Origin: Dillenia suffruticosa
Lineage: Eukaryota > Streptophyta > Magnoliopsida > Dilleniales > Dilleniaceae
Direction of reading: 5' to 3'
Assembly: GCA_033439265.1 (NCBI GenBank)
Contig: JAVTVX010000031.1
Coordinates: 8,479,501-8,543,500, forward strand
Length of the DNA stretch: 64,000 bases
Part shown: positions 12,610 to 23,444 of the stretch, piece after piece
Layout: the number at the start of each line of letters is the position of its first letter
Position numbering within the stretch: position 1 is the stretch's first letter
The notes under the pieces: model-generated
What the model saw: the letters and a program-made list of their open reading frames with translations, nothing else
Database searches by the model: none
What the model was told of the DNA's origin: nothing
Made by a program: the position numbers and the translations under genes

Positions 12610-15600
12610 TGTCACGCCCCGACCTGCCCCCAGGCCGAGCATGCGACAACCGCCGCAGCACCTCGATACACGAGCACAACGTCCCGCGTATCAAGACACC
12701 GTAAGGCTAATAACAACATCTAATCTAATGTATAACAACATCTAATCTAATGTATCACAGACCAAATCAATTTCCAAGTCATCACAATGTGCCTCAATGC
12801 ATCAATATATCAAATCAAATGAGAGTTATCATTTTCACAAGTCAATATAAGTATAATACAGTCATTCTAGGTATATAAATACAATGGTCAACTAAATACT
12901 CCAAATATAACAATAACCTCAAATGATTACCGCGGAAGAGTGAGTAACTGTACCCAAGCCCAGTGTCTCTGAAATGCCCAACAAAATCAAAGCTCTACTA
13001 GCCCTCAGTTCAAGACTAAAGTGGTAAGATGGGAAAGTGAGGGGTGAGTACCTAAAGGGGATGATACTCAGCAAGTGAGGGGATTGACATCGTACTATTA
13101 ATATCGGTGTAAACTTGGAGTGTCAAAGCATAAAGTAATAATATCAAAAGTGTGCAAACTGATCATATCATTTCAAAATCATATATCATACGGACACATC
13201 AGAAATCAAGATATGCATCCAATATTTACATCAATGTCATGAACAGCCGGCCAATGAAATATTCTTGGCAAAGGTCTACGTCGACCAGCTTTTTCACAAT
13301 ACATGTATGTAGAAACAATAGCTCTACCCCAATGTTGACTGCAGGCTGATCCAACAAGCACGCAAAAATCACAAGTACAATCATCAACATAGATCCGATA
13401 TTTGGGAGATAGCTCTGGCTAAAGCTTATCCGGGCACAACGAGTGCCTCTGCCAAATGTCCTTCGTAGCTAGGGAACATTGCTATACAGCGGGGAAATGG
13501 GGGGCACCAAGCCCAAAGTGTGGAATCATCATAGGGTATCCAACCCAATCACATGTTCAAATCCAGGTTATATGAAACCGTGTGCCAATAGATATAAAAA
13601 TCATATAAATACCACATATTATGAAAAAGTGGTACAATATCATTTGTGAAAGTGCATGGATGCATATCAAACAAGTCAAGTAATTGGGACACTCCAATGG
13701 TCACAAAATATGTATAAAGCATATATGAAAATCCGAAAGCTCAATTTATCACACATTTGAAATCGTGCTATAAAAAACATTTAAAACATGATTTTCCAAT
13801 CAGTAGTAGATGTCAAAGTCCCACTCACTAATTGGGGGAGGGTAACGCACTTCCCAATATTACCACGAATTGTAAATCAAGTGCTCCCCTCATTCAAATC
13901 AAATAACTCTTATGAAGAAAATCAGTCCGCAGATTTTCAAACCTACGCAGTCATGGGAAATAAGCTATAACAATTTTCACAAAACTCCATTCCAAGAGAA
14001 CTTGTGACATATTATAGGTAACTTCATGACCTATAACTTTCATTCTATACACTTTCTCAAATTCACATCACAGAATTCCCAGAAATCCTCAAATTTTTTT
14101 AGTCTCATTCCAATTTCAGCTTCTGTCCAATTTTTGTACAGAAGCTATAACATTTATTCTACTTATCAAAACTTAATGACATTTTAACATGTCATTCCCA
14201 AGACATAGATCTACAATTTTCATGTTTTGGGTTTCACTCAATTATGCCGATAAAGGGGTTGAAATAAATCATGATCAGAACAGGCAGTTTTCAGTTGGAA
14301 AACAAATTTATGCCAACACACCTTTAGGAGAAAAAATATAGCGTTTGATTCCCTCATGCATTTTGCTTGAAATTTTAATATATAGTAGATACGAAAGATA
14401 GCTACAACTTTTACGTTTTGGGTTTCTTCAAAATAGAGTTGGAAATGGTTTGTTTGTACACATTGATTTTATAGTCCGAAACAGAACAACTTTCTATCAT
14501 GCTTCAGGAAAAATGCCATAACATTTGGCACCGATATCTGATTAAGGTGGTTCTTATCTCTTTGGAAAGATAAGACTTGGATCTACAATTTACGTAACTA
14601 GAGCATTTTCAAATTCCAACTGTAAGATATCTTAAAACAAAGGTGAATTCACAGACAGAAATAAAATCTAAAGCAAAACCGAACAGAAAATTTACCTCAA
14701 TTTATTTGCCTTCCAAAACTCAAGCAAGCTTTCCACTTAGTCTCAGCCTTTGGTCACCCTATGTACACCAAGTTAAGAGTCTCCCTTTGGGTTCAAAACA
14801 AAAATATAGTATTCTAGGATGCAAAAGAAGGCCTTACCTTGTTTTCAAATGTGTCTAGAGATTTGAAGAAAAATTTCCAACACAATCTTCTCCTCCTAGA
14901 TTGGATTCACTCATTTTCACCTTGGCTCTTGAAGAAATGAAGAAAACTCCACATTTTTCTTTCTTCTTCCTCTCACTCATGTCCACTTCATGGTGCAACA
15001 AATGAAAGGGTTGCAATCTTTTAATTTTTACAAGCACATTTCATTTCCCAAATGTCAAGGTTTGTACATCATCAATATCTTAATAAATGCTTGCTTTTTC
15101 ATTCCATACCACACCATGCTTTGGCATTAAGTGTTTGTCCAATTTGTTGTCTACCGTCTTATTGCATTGAAGTCTCTATCTTTTGATAAATTGCTTCTAG
15201 GTTCTTCTTAATTACAATTTGGTCTCTGGACTTATAAAAATTATAGATTGACCCAAAAAATTCTCAAAATTACATGGTAGGCCCAAAATCACATATTAGA
15301 CCCAATGAAATGAATTTCAAAATTTAATATGGTCGTCTCGATCCTATTTGTCAAAATCGATACGAATTAGGGTTTACGGACCAAATTTCTGGACTTTTAC
15401 CGTTTTAACCCTAAAAATAATTATTTATCAAATTTAAAAATTTTTTCTCTCAAAATCACATCTTATCATCATAGAACCATTTATGGCCTATTTCGAAATT
15501 ATTCACTTATACCTAAAAATTGGAGCAAAAATTCTCTGGGGGAATTTTATCGAAAAAAATTCTGAGTGAAATTTATAAACGGATTTATGAAAAATCATCA

Positions 15601-15652
15601 TATATAAAGATAAAATAGGATACATGAGCATACACCGAGAGTCGGTGTTACA
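12610..15652 (-). mobile_element. LTR (minus), probably solo, nested in the 5800-15881 LTR
   Basis: It starts TGTCACGCCCCGACCTGCC and ends GAGAGTCGGTGTTACA. It is the reverse complement of the plus-strand LTR 42247-45748 over most of its length, though shorter (3043 versus 3502 bp). The flanks are ACAAT (12605-12609) and ACTCT (15653-15657), an imperfect match, so the target duplication has decayed or an end has been altered. No coding sequence of its own is seen; short frames at 13152-13970 and 14643-15037 are shadows. Confidence 0.85.
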
Positions 15653-15881
15653 ACTCTTGTTAGCCTTATGTTATCCTGCATGGTTGATAGAAATTGGATG
15701 ATCTGAAGAGATTATTGATTTGGCCGGGCTGGACTATATATATAGATATGTGATAGGTTGATATATGCTATTTGATAGACTTCCGACTTATGGGGAGGTT
15801 CTGCTCGTTTGGTAATAGAAAGTCAATATACGGGATAATGGGTGGCTGTTCACGGTTACGGTTCCGGTTCAGGATGTGACG

Positions 15882-16316
15882 TTTGCAATGGTGATCATAC
15901 CTCGATTATGGCTGCTCATGCAAAGGCGATTGCATCGATTGACCCAACATTAAATTGGAAATGGATTAGACCTTCTGGGAACATGAAAACATCTCCTGGG
16001 TTCAAAACTTTGGTGATTAGGCGGTTGTTCAAAGCCATGTCTAGATTGTTGGATGTGACAAAGCCAACATATAAAGTCCCTTGCAAGACAAAAATGACTC
16101 CTGTGGCACGAGGATGTGTGTGGGGAGGATTTAGGCCATAAGGTGCATAATTTATATGAAATAATGAAATGCCAAGAGTGTTTAGTCTAGGTATTTGTAC
16201 CACATTGACAGGCGCCACCTTTGAACCAAGCGTATTTGATTTGCTTCCTTCATTGTTGAGTCCTAGATGGAAGAAATCATTTGCTGTGACAAAAGAATTG
16301 AACTTGAAAGAGCAAA
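15882..16316 (-). pseudogene. Germin-like protein gene, exon 2 (cupin barrel), truncated by LTR insertion
   Basis: Germin-like proteins are secreted, manganese-binding cupins of the plant cell wall; some have oxalate oxidase or superoxide dismutase activity. Readable from about 16316: FC...[12 protein letters not shown], then [18 protein letters not shown], germin box 1 ([12 protein letters not shown]...LQGTLYVGF, about 16140-16070) and box 2 ([17 protein letters not shown], near 15980-15935). Box 1 keeps both metal-binding His residues, but the metal-binding Glu after PRAT is read as Gly. Box 2 keeps its His. After AIAFA comes an in-frame TGA and then a frameshift before ITIAN, where the solo LTR interrupts at TTTGC. 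The expected VNGKFCKDPK start of exon 2 is hard to read. With the pieces at 5681-5799 and 16432-16552 this is one gene, certainly non-functional. Confidence 0.95.
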
Positions 16317-16431
16317 ATATTAATCAGAGTAATCGTATTAGTAATAATGCATTAGGATATAATCAGAGTACCAAAAGCATCCAAACGTAGAGCAAGAGAA
16401 ACTTGAAAGAGCTAAAGGAAGAATCATTTAC
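16317..16431 (-). other. Likely intron of the germin-like pseudogene
   Basis: Exon 1 is followed on the minus strand by GTAAATG (donor GT at 16431-16430), where many germin-like genes carry their single intron. The acceptor is not certain: a CACAG at about 16288-16284 falls inside the readable VTAND segment, so either it is a chance match or the start of exon 2 has decayed. AT-rich, no other feature. Confidence 0.55.
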
Positions 16432-16552
16432 ATGCACCCTTTGGGTCATCGATGACAACACAAAAGTCCTGCAGGGGGCTGGGATCTGAGGCAGAGATAA
16501 GAGAGAAGGCCGAAACTAAAGCGATAACAATTACCAGGAAAGTGAAGCCCAT
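16432..16552 (-). pseudogene. Germin-like protein gene, exon 1 (signal peptide and mature N-terminus)
   Basis: The ATG is at 16552-16550. The first 22 residues (MGFTFLVIVIALVSAFSLIS, then AS) form a clear hydrophobic signal peptide with a small-residue cleavage site. The mature start DPSPLQDFCVVIDDPKGA follows; SDPSPLQDFC with its first conserved Cys is diagnostic of germin-like proteins. The exon is open and undamaged, unlike exon 2, and ends at a GT donor (16431). A TATA box lies about 95 bp upstream. Confidence 0.93.
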
Positions 16553-16645
16553 TTTTGTTCCTTTCCTTTTTTGAAAATTGCAATACATCTCAAGGTGTTC
16601 TTGGTTACGTTGTGGATGAGATGACTTGCATGGATAACTTTTATG

Positions 16646-16653
16646 TATTTATA
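16646..16653 (-). promoter_or_regulatory. TATA box of the germin-like gene
   Basis: TATAAATA reads on the minus strand about 95 bp before the ATG at 16552, a normal distance for a plant promoter with a short leader. The CT-rich leader and AACAAAAATGG start context agree. Confidence 0.7.
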
Positions 16654-16987
16654 GATAGAAACCATAGAACTAGTCTCCAGTAGTTTTCACTTTCAACATG
16701 AGAAGCCAAGTCTACATTTAATGTTTATAATTTTCTATCTCTTTGTCTTTATTCTTCCTGTTGTGATTTTGAACGAGTCAGTAATAGCTACATCAACTTG
16801 TGAAACATTTTCTTTACCTAAGCTCAAAACTAGTCTTCTAGCTTCTACAATATTAAAATATTTGTGCTAATGGTTTATTCTACTAAGTTTCTTTCTACGA
16901 TTCTAATTTGATGGGATTGTGTTGTTGTTCTTTCTCTCTTTCTCTATCTAATAACCTGTGGACCACTCTTCTGTAACATATGCTTAA
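16654..16987. other. Promoter flank of the germin-like gene; no gene seen
   Basis: AT-rich upstream DNA ends where the copia-like 5' LTR starts (16988). In the ancestral order it continued at 52510. No further motif can be supported. Confidence 0.5.
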
Positions 16988-17474
16988 TGTTAGTAAAATA
17001 TGCCAATGAAATGCTTTTTATCACGAGAAAAAGGGGATTTAAAAAAATTATTTAAATTTTAAATAAAGGACGTAGTTAACCCATTATCCTCAACATTCCC
17101 AAAAACTCCTCTCTCTCATATAATGTGATAACTAATCCACGTGGTAGAAAAAATAACCATTGTATTTCTTTTTCTTGGATGAACACTTTCTCTGCATAGA
17201 TTTTTGAGAAATGCACATTTTAGTGAGGGTATATTGAAAAATCTTCACGTAGAAAATTTTCTCCGATTTTTTCTAAATTGCCAGATTTAGGGTTGAGATG
17301 TCATAATATTGTGGTATTGGTTCGATTTTATGATCATCATCTCGATCAAATAATTTATTTGAAAAGATTCGCATTTTAGAGACTACACGTTGAGATACCA
17401 TCCAAAATTCTAATCTTTATTTATTTTTGTGAAATCTAATTTCCACGCTTTTGTTATGTAAAATAAATCTAACA
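16988..17474 (+). mobile_element. 5' LTR of a Ty1/copia-like element
   Basis: It starts TGTTAGTAAAATATGCC and ends AAATAAATCTAACA (487 bp). It is homologous along its length to 52014-52509 in the same orientation, with shared blocks such as GGATGAACACTTTCTCTG and GCACATTTTAGTGAGGG. It is followed directly by a primer-binding-like site. The flank CTTAA (16983-16987) against CTCCA (52510-52514) is a 3/5 match, so the target duplication is decayed. Confidence 0.85.
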
Positions 17475-17488
17475 TTAGTATCAAAGTG
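17475..17488 (+). other. Primer-binding site of the copia-like element
   Basis: TTAGTATCAAAGTG sits directly after the 5' LTR and matches the initiator-Met tRNA site TGGTATCAGAGC except for a few transitions. Confidence 0.7.
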
Positions 17489-17991
17489 TATTTACGAATT
17501 TTTTGAAATTTTTGGGATAAAAATGTATAGAGTAAAATTTAGGATCTGGATCACAAATGAATTTCATAAATCTGATAATTCCATGACATTACCCATGACC
17601 CAATAATCACAAATATATTCTTTTGTTTATTTTTGGAGCATGTTTAGTCCATAAAAAGTTTGATCGAATTTTCTAGCCATGCATAATGACCGTGACCTTA
17701 AAATCTTTGATCTGCAAAGTTTAAAGACAAATTGATATGTGAAATTGGTTTAAATATGTTTCTAATAATCTGATCTACACATTTGATACATTGATTGGGC
17801 TTTTTCAGCCACCGAAAAGGCATCTTCTCCATCGGCCACAAAGTGCCACGACGGAGCACGTTTGAATCACCAAAATTAGAGCTTGAATTCTTCAAAAATT
17901 GAGTTTAAGATGAATTGAGGAAGTCCAATTTCAGAATTCAGTCGAAATCTATATCAGAAAATGGCTGAAGACGATGTTGTCCACCAGAAAA
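17489..17991 (+). other. Leader or start of the copia-like internal region; no intact frame
   Basis: AT-rich sequence continues from the primer-binding site and is cut at 17992 by CACTA copy 3. I find no gag, integrase or reverse transcriptase motif, so the element may be a coding-poor derivative or may have lost its coding part on the right side of the nest. The frame near 17698-17895 on the minus strand has no recognisable domain. Confidence 0.5.
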
Positions 17992-18189
17992 CACTACAAA
18001 ATTAAAACCCTATGCTGACGGTAACTTTTATTGTCAGTAACCTTTAATAACGAATTTTTATGTCCTGTAGAGACGTTGTTGACGAAACCATCGTGAAATG
18101 TATATATTTTCCAATAGTATAAATTGTCCGTCGAGAGAAATTTATCAACCGTCAGTAAAGGTAGTACAACCATTATAAAAGTGATATTC

Positions 18190-18963
18190 AATTATAATGG
18201 TTATTACTTGTGGTCAATAAATGTGATAGTTTTAGGGACGGTTTGAAAATAATTTTTATATAACTCTTTTTTACCCTTTACTTAACCATATTGTCAGCAT
18301 AACTTCTATATCCACGCTAACCCATATATTGCACCACCTATGTTCAATTATAACAGTTATCACTTGTGGACAGTAAATGTGACAGTTTTTAGGGTGATTT
18401 GAAAATAGTATTTATATAACTCTTTTTTACTGTCTACTTAATTATACCGTCTATCTAAAATTTATATCTATACTAACCTATATATTGCACCTTCTGTAAA
18501 ATTAATATTCAATTATGACAGTTATTATTTATCATTAGTAAATATAATTACTTTTAGGAACAATTTGAAAATAGTCTCTATATGAGTCTTCTAAATCATA
18601 CCGTCTGCATAAGTGTTATAACTATATTAAACACATAGATTGTACTGCATGTAAATATTATCTACAATTTTGACTATTATCAATTTTTGTCAACAAATAT
18701 GTCAATGTTTAGGGACAGATTAAAACAGGCTCTATATGGGTAATTTATACTATTCGCTAAATCATACCATCTATATAAGTCTATGACTATATTAACTCAT
18801 ATATTATACCGTTTGTAAATACTATATACTATTCTAATTGTTATTAGTTTTTTTTTATAAATATGATACTCTTTATTGACTATTTGAAAATTATCTCTAT
18901 ATATGTCATATACTGACTACTGAGTTACACCGTCTGCATACTATTCAGGGATAGTTTAAAAAT
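18190..18963. repeat. Subterminal tandem array of CACTA 3, five units of 155-165 bp
   Basis: Units begin at about 18190, 18346, 18511, 18666 and 18831, each opening with AATTATAA(T/C)(G/A)GTTATTA or a decayed form. Each contains GGACGGTTTGAAAAT, CTCTATATA, ACCGTCTGCATAA and CCATATATT-like landmarks in the same order. Identity falls from left to right. Similar subterminal repeats are where CACTA transposases bind; here the role is inferred. Confidence 0.85.
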
Positions 18964-19665
18964 TTAAGAGTTAAGGTGTCAAAAATTTACGATACTTGGT
19001 GATAAGTTGTAATAACAGGGATAATTTGTGATAACAAGTGGTATGTTGTTATAACAGGCAGTAAGTTCGCGATGATATGTGGTAATTTTATGATAATTTG
19101 TGATAAATTTATGATAACTAGTAGTAACATAGTCTGATAATATTATTATTAATTGGAGTAAAATACAGTGATAATTAGTACAAAGTTTGTGATAATTAGT
19201 GGTAATATAGTGATAAAGATATTGATGATTGTTTGTGATAAGTAGTGATAATATAGTCTAATAATATTATTATTCAATGGAATGAAATATAGTAATAATT
19301 GTGATCAATTTGTGATAACTAGTGGTAATATAGTAATAATAAGCGTTTATGATAACTGTGCTAAATTTGTGATAACTAGTGGTAATATAGTGATAACAAA
19401 TGTTTATAATAACTTGTGATAAGTTTGTAATAATTAGTGGTAATATAATATGATAATATTATTGTTCATTGTAGTGAAATATAGATATAACTAGTGGTAA
19501 ATTTATAATAACTAATGGTAATATAGTGATAACAGCTGTTTATGATAACTTGTGGTAACTTGTAATAAATAGTCTGATAATATTATTTTTATTGGAGTGA
19601 AATATGGTGATAACTAATGGAAAATTTATGATAACTAATAGTAATATAATGATAACAGGTGGTAG
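18964..19665. repeat. Second subterminal array: GTGGTAATATAGTGATAAC motif series
   Basis: The phrase (TTTGTGATAACTA)GTGGTAATATAGTGATAAC and close variants recurs every 60-170 bp. Larger units include GATAATATTATTATT...GGAGTGAAATA, seen at about 19135, 19260, 19455 and 19575. The series stops shortly before the LTR of gypsy element C. Confidence 0.8.
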
Positions 19666-19708
19666 ACCACACAAAGGGGGAGGTTGACCGTGACTTACCA
19701 TCAAATAT

Positions 19709-21565
19709 TGTGATGACCCGCTATTCAGGCACTACATCCCTAGCAAAAGGGAATAGACATGCAAATGTAGAAGCAACCAACATGATTAAAATGTGACGTT
19801 TGGACTCGTGATAGTCGCACTCTCTATGTGTGATAGCACGAAAGGAGATTTATATTAAAAGAAAATAAATTATTTGTTATTTCAAAATAAAATAACGGCA
19901 GAGTTTCTCTTATTTAGTGATTATTTAGGCATTCGGGGTTAATATAAAACCTGATAAAATATACAAAATACCTCTAATATCAAACAAATACGTATTAATG
20001 GCTCTCTCGGCAATCTAAATACATACCATGGTATATAATTATAATATAAACACGAGATGAATCCATTTGTCACACAAAATTAAGACTTAGAGCTGCAACT
20101 TGTATATTCATAACAAGTTTCAATTTCAATTGCACAGAGAATATCATATCAAACAATGTTAAAACCCAAAATCCACAATACAACTTGCAATTATAGAAAA
20201 ATTAATATGACTTCTTCTGCACATATCGGATTGAGGTGATTCTAATGACCATTTAAAGATAAGATATATGGCTACAATGATTATGTTCAGAGGTCAACCT
20301 AATTCCGTCTAGAAGGTAGCTGACAATTAAAGAAAATTTCAGCACAAAAATAGGTAGAAACATAAATTTCTGCAAAAGACGTGAAAATTTGAAAATTCTC
20401 CAAAAAATCATTTCTCAATGAAACTCTTGGAATTTTATGTCGTTTTAACGATATGGAAGTTTAGTTTCTTCAGGGGAAAACCCTACTCAATTTTAAGTTG
20501 TGAAGAGAAAGATATTTAATAAAGAACAGAACATGGTCATACTATGAATAAAAAAGTTTTTCTACATAGATCATGTTATTTTAAATATCCACCAAAATTT
20601 CAATTCTCCATAAAACTCTTTGAATCATATGTCATTTTAACGATATGAAGTCTAGTTTCTTCAGGGAAAAACTCTACTCAATTTGCAATTGTGCAGAAAA
20701 AGATATTAAATAAACAATAGAATATAGTCTGGCTGTCTAGAATATTAAATCTAGATTTGCTTCCATCTTTTGATATTCCAAAGTGAGATTTTCCTTTCTT
20801 TTTTCAATCTAACCTTATTTAAATACCACAAATAGTCTGAAAACATATTAAACATGACTATCAGACATCAAAGAAACAACACAAGTATGGTACTTGCCAT
20901 AAACTTGCAATTCTTCCTTTGAGTTTCCTTCATTTCCTCTCCAATTTTTTTTTTTGGATTTTTAGCTTGTTCTATAGGTGTTCTACATTTTCTTTTGCTT
21001 CCCAAATGTTAGGGTTAACATATATAGGGATGGAGGTGGTTTATTTCAAGCTTAAAAGGTCATTTTCATGGAGGTTTGGATTGGTTTGTAGAAGAAGAAG
21101 ATAGAATCCGAAAATAGGCTTTTAGGAGGATGAATGTTGTGTTTTAAGCTCTTTTTCCATTCCTCTCTCTCTACCTAAGTGGAATGTGGGGCCCCAAGCA
21201 TGGTGAGGTGTCAAAAGTAAAAGTGTGGAAGATGATGATATGCCATGGTGTCCTCAAATTATTTTATTTTATTTTTTTACTTTTTCTTTTTCTTTTTATT
21301 TTTGTGAGTCCCATACCAAACTCTAATTCGGTTTTCTTGTTGTCTTATTTCGATCGTTTCCGTTCACCAATATATTTCATAGTTTATGCTAATTTTAATA
21401 TGTTTAACCTCTACTTAAAATCATAAATATAAGAATCGAAACACATCACAAATACAAAGAAAATCAAAGAATTTTATTACAGTCCGATGCAAAAAATTTA
21501 AATGCATTCAATAAAGTATAAATAAAAATACATGGTTTAATATTTTCTTAAAATAGGAGCTTATA
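19709..21565 (-). mobile_element. 3' LTR (left) of gypsy element C
   Basis: It starts TGTGATGACCCGCTATTC and ends GGAGCTTATA (a decayed CTTACA), followed by a polypurine tract on the minus strand. Length is 1857 bp. Compared with the plus-strand copy 23445-25748 and the right LTR 28223-29346 it lacks about 0.6 kb near 20045-20080, the part holding the CCAATAGCAT...GAGCAAGTA zone. The left flank is AATAT (19704-19708). Confidence 0.88.
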
Positions 21566-21578
21566 TCCTTCCCCCTTA
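21566..21578 (-). other. Polypurine tract of gypsy element C
   Basis: TAAGGGGGAAGGA on the minus strand is directly adjacent to the 3' LTR, the expected primer for plus-strand synthesis. Confidence 0.8.
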
Positions 21579-21609
21579 AAAGATCCGGTCCTTCGGATCA
21601 CCGCTCATG

Positions 21610-23444
21610 CTAAAAAAGATATGGGTACCGCTTCCTCATTTCTGATTCCAGCTCCTAAAATGCCTCCTCGGAGGTATAGTGTCTCCATAGAACTTTTATT
21701 AATCTGATAGTCTTGTTTCTTAAATTTTGCTCTCGAGAGTCTAAAATCTGGACTGGTTACTCGATATAAGTTAAATCACCAACAATTTGGAGTGACTCAT
21801 AGTTGATCACATGTGAAGGATCATGAATATACTTCCTCAACATTGAAATATGAAAGGTAAGGTGAACTCCCTCAAATGCTGAAGGTAGAGCCAACATGTA
21901 AGTAGATAACCTAAATCTCGCTAGAATCTCAAAAGGACCAACAAATCTTGGGCTGAAATTTTCCTTTCCTTTCCAAATCTCGCCACTCATTTGATTGGAG
22001 AAATTTTCAGAAAAACTTTATCTCCTACCTCAAATTCCAAACCTCTGCATCTCTGATCAGCATAATTCTTCTAGCCAGATTGAGCTGTTCTAAGTTTTTC
22101 TCGAATGGTCCGAGCCTATTCTGTGATTTCTTTTAGATAAGCAGGCCATGTCTTGGATTGAAATATTTGTTTCTCTCCTACTTCATCCCAACAAAGAGGA
22201 GTCCTATATTTTCTCCTATACAATACTTTAAATGGTACTATACCAATGCTATAGTGGTACTATTATTATAAGTAAACTCTATTAATATCAAATGTTCAAC
22301 CCAACTACCGCGGAGCTCTAGAACACAAGCTCTCAACATATCATCTAGAATTTGTATAGTCCTTTATAACTAACCATCCATCTGAGGATGATATGCTACG
22401 AAGAAATTAAGCTTAGTTCCCAACTTGGTTTGAAAGTTTTGTCAAAATCAAGAAAGAAACCGTGGATCTCTATTAGAAACAATGGATATTGGTATACCAT
22501 GTAATCTCATGATCGCATTAATATAAAGTTTAGCTAATTTTTTTATAAAATAAGTTACTGCAACTGGGAGAAAGTGAGCTGATTTAGTGAGACAATCTAT
22601 TATAACTCATATGTCATCATATCCGTTCACAGTTTTGGACAATCCTGAGACAAAATCTATGGTGACATGCTTCTATTTCCACTCAGGGATAGGGAGTAAC
22701 TCAAATAGTCTACCAGGTCTCTAGTGTTTAACCTTTACTTGTTGACATGTCAAGCATCTATGAACAAATACTGCAATGTCTCTCTTCATACCAGGCCACC
22801 AAAATGATTGACGTAAATCCCTATACATCTTGGTAGATCATGAATGAATAGAAAAGACTGAATTATATGTTTCCTCCAAAATTAATCTCCGCAATCCCTG
22901 AACCTTTAGAACTACCACCCTGTCCCGAAATTTAACTATTTCATTTTATATATCGAATTTAGGCTTCCCCCTTTATGAACATCTTCTCTCAACTTAATTG
23001 TCTCCTCATCAGTCTGCTGAGTTACCATAATGTGATCAGAGAGATCTAGTCGGACCATAAACCGAGCCAAAAAAGACCCCTAACCGATAATTTTAACATC
23101 AATTCTCAACTACTCAAACTCAGCTATCATATGATATTCTCTTACTCATAGAGCTGCTACTGGAATAGTAGATTTATGGCTAAGGGCATCTGTTACAACA
23201 TTTGTTTTATCGGATTGATACTGAATAGTAAAATCATAATCCTTTAATAATTCAAGCCATTTGCATTGTCTTAGATTCAACTCCTTCTGGGTAAATAAAT
23301 ATTTTCTGATTATCAATGAATATTTCACAATATTCACCCTAGAGGTTGTGTCTCCAAATTGTCAAAGCAAAAACAATAGCTGCAAGCTCTAGATCATGTG
23401 TTTGATAATTCTGTTCATGAGATTTCAACTGTCTAGAAGCATAG
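21610..23444 (-). pseudogene. Gypsy element C pol, part 2: RNase H end, integrase, chromodomain
   Basis: Read on the minus strand from 23444: [24 protein letters not shown] and [11 protein letters not shown] (RNase H end); then WWPGMKRDI and CLTCQQVK of the integrase zinc region (about 22800-22730). The core has IDCLTKSAHFLPV and VSNRDPRF, where the second catalytic Asp is Asn, and YHPQMDG followed by a stop where the GQSE glutamate belongs. FVGPFEILARF, HISMLRKYIHDPSHV and the chromodomain tail IKVLWRHYTSEEAF lead to a stop at 21612-21610. Many stops and frameshifts make it inactive. It is Tekay/Del-like, as is the plus element at 527-2182. Confidence 0.9.

Larger units (their letters stand above)
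5800..15881 (+). mobile_element. Solo LTR inserted in the germin-like gene, itself interrupted twice
   Basis: It starts TGTAACACCAACATCTCGG and ends GGTTCAGGATGTGACG (terminal CA decayed to CG). The flanks are a perfect 5-bp duplication TTTGC (5795-5799 and 15882-15886). Removing the nested LTRs 8944-12165 and 12610-15652 leaves about 3.8 kb, close to the 3852-bp solo LTR of the same group at 53342-57193. No gypsy coding sequence lies between its ends. Between 5800 and 8943 I see only LTR sequence: a GA-rich zone at 6290-6345, decayed roughly 180-bp monomers (6900-7780), and the shared LTR block near 8680-8760 (CCCAATGCGCC...GACCCTTGCC). Confidence 0.92.

Noticed and set aside
15842..16141. 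99-residue open frame on the plus strand
   Set aside because: It is antisense to the germin-like exon 2 and starts inside the LTR; the minus strand has the recognisable cupin motifs.
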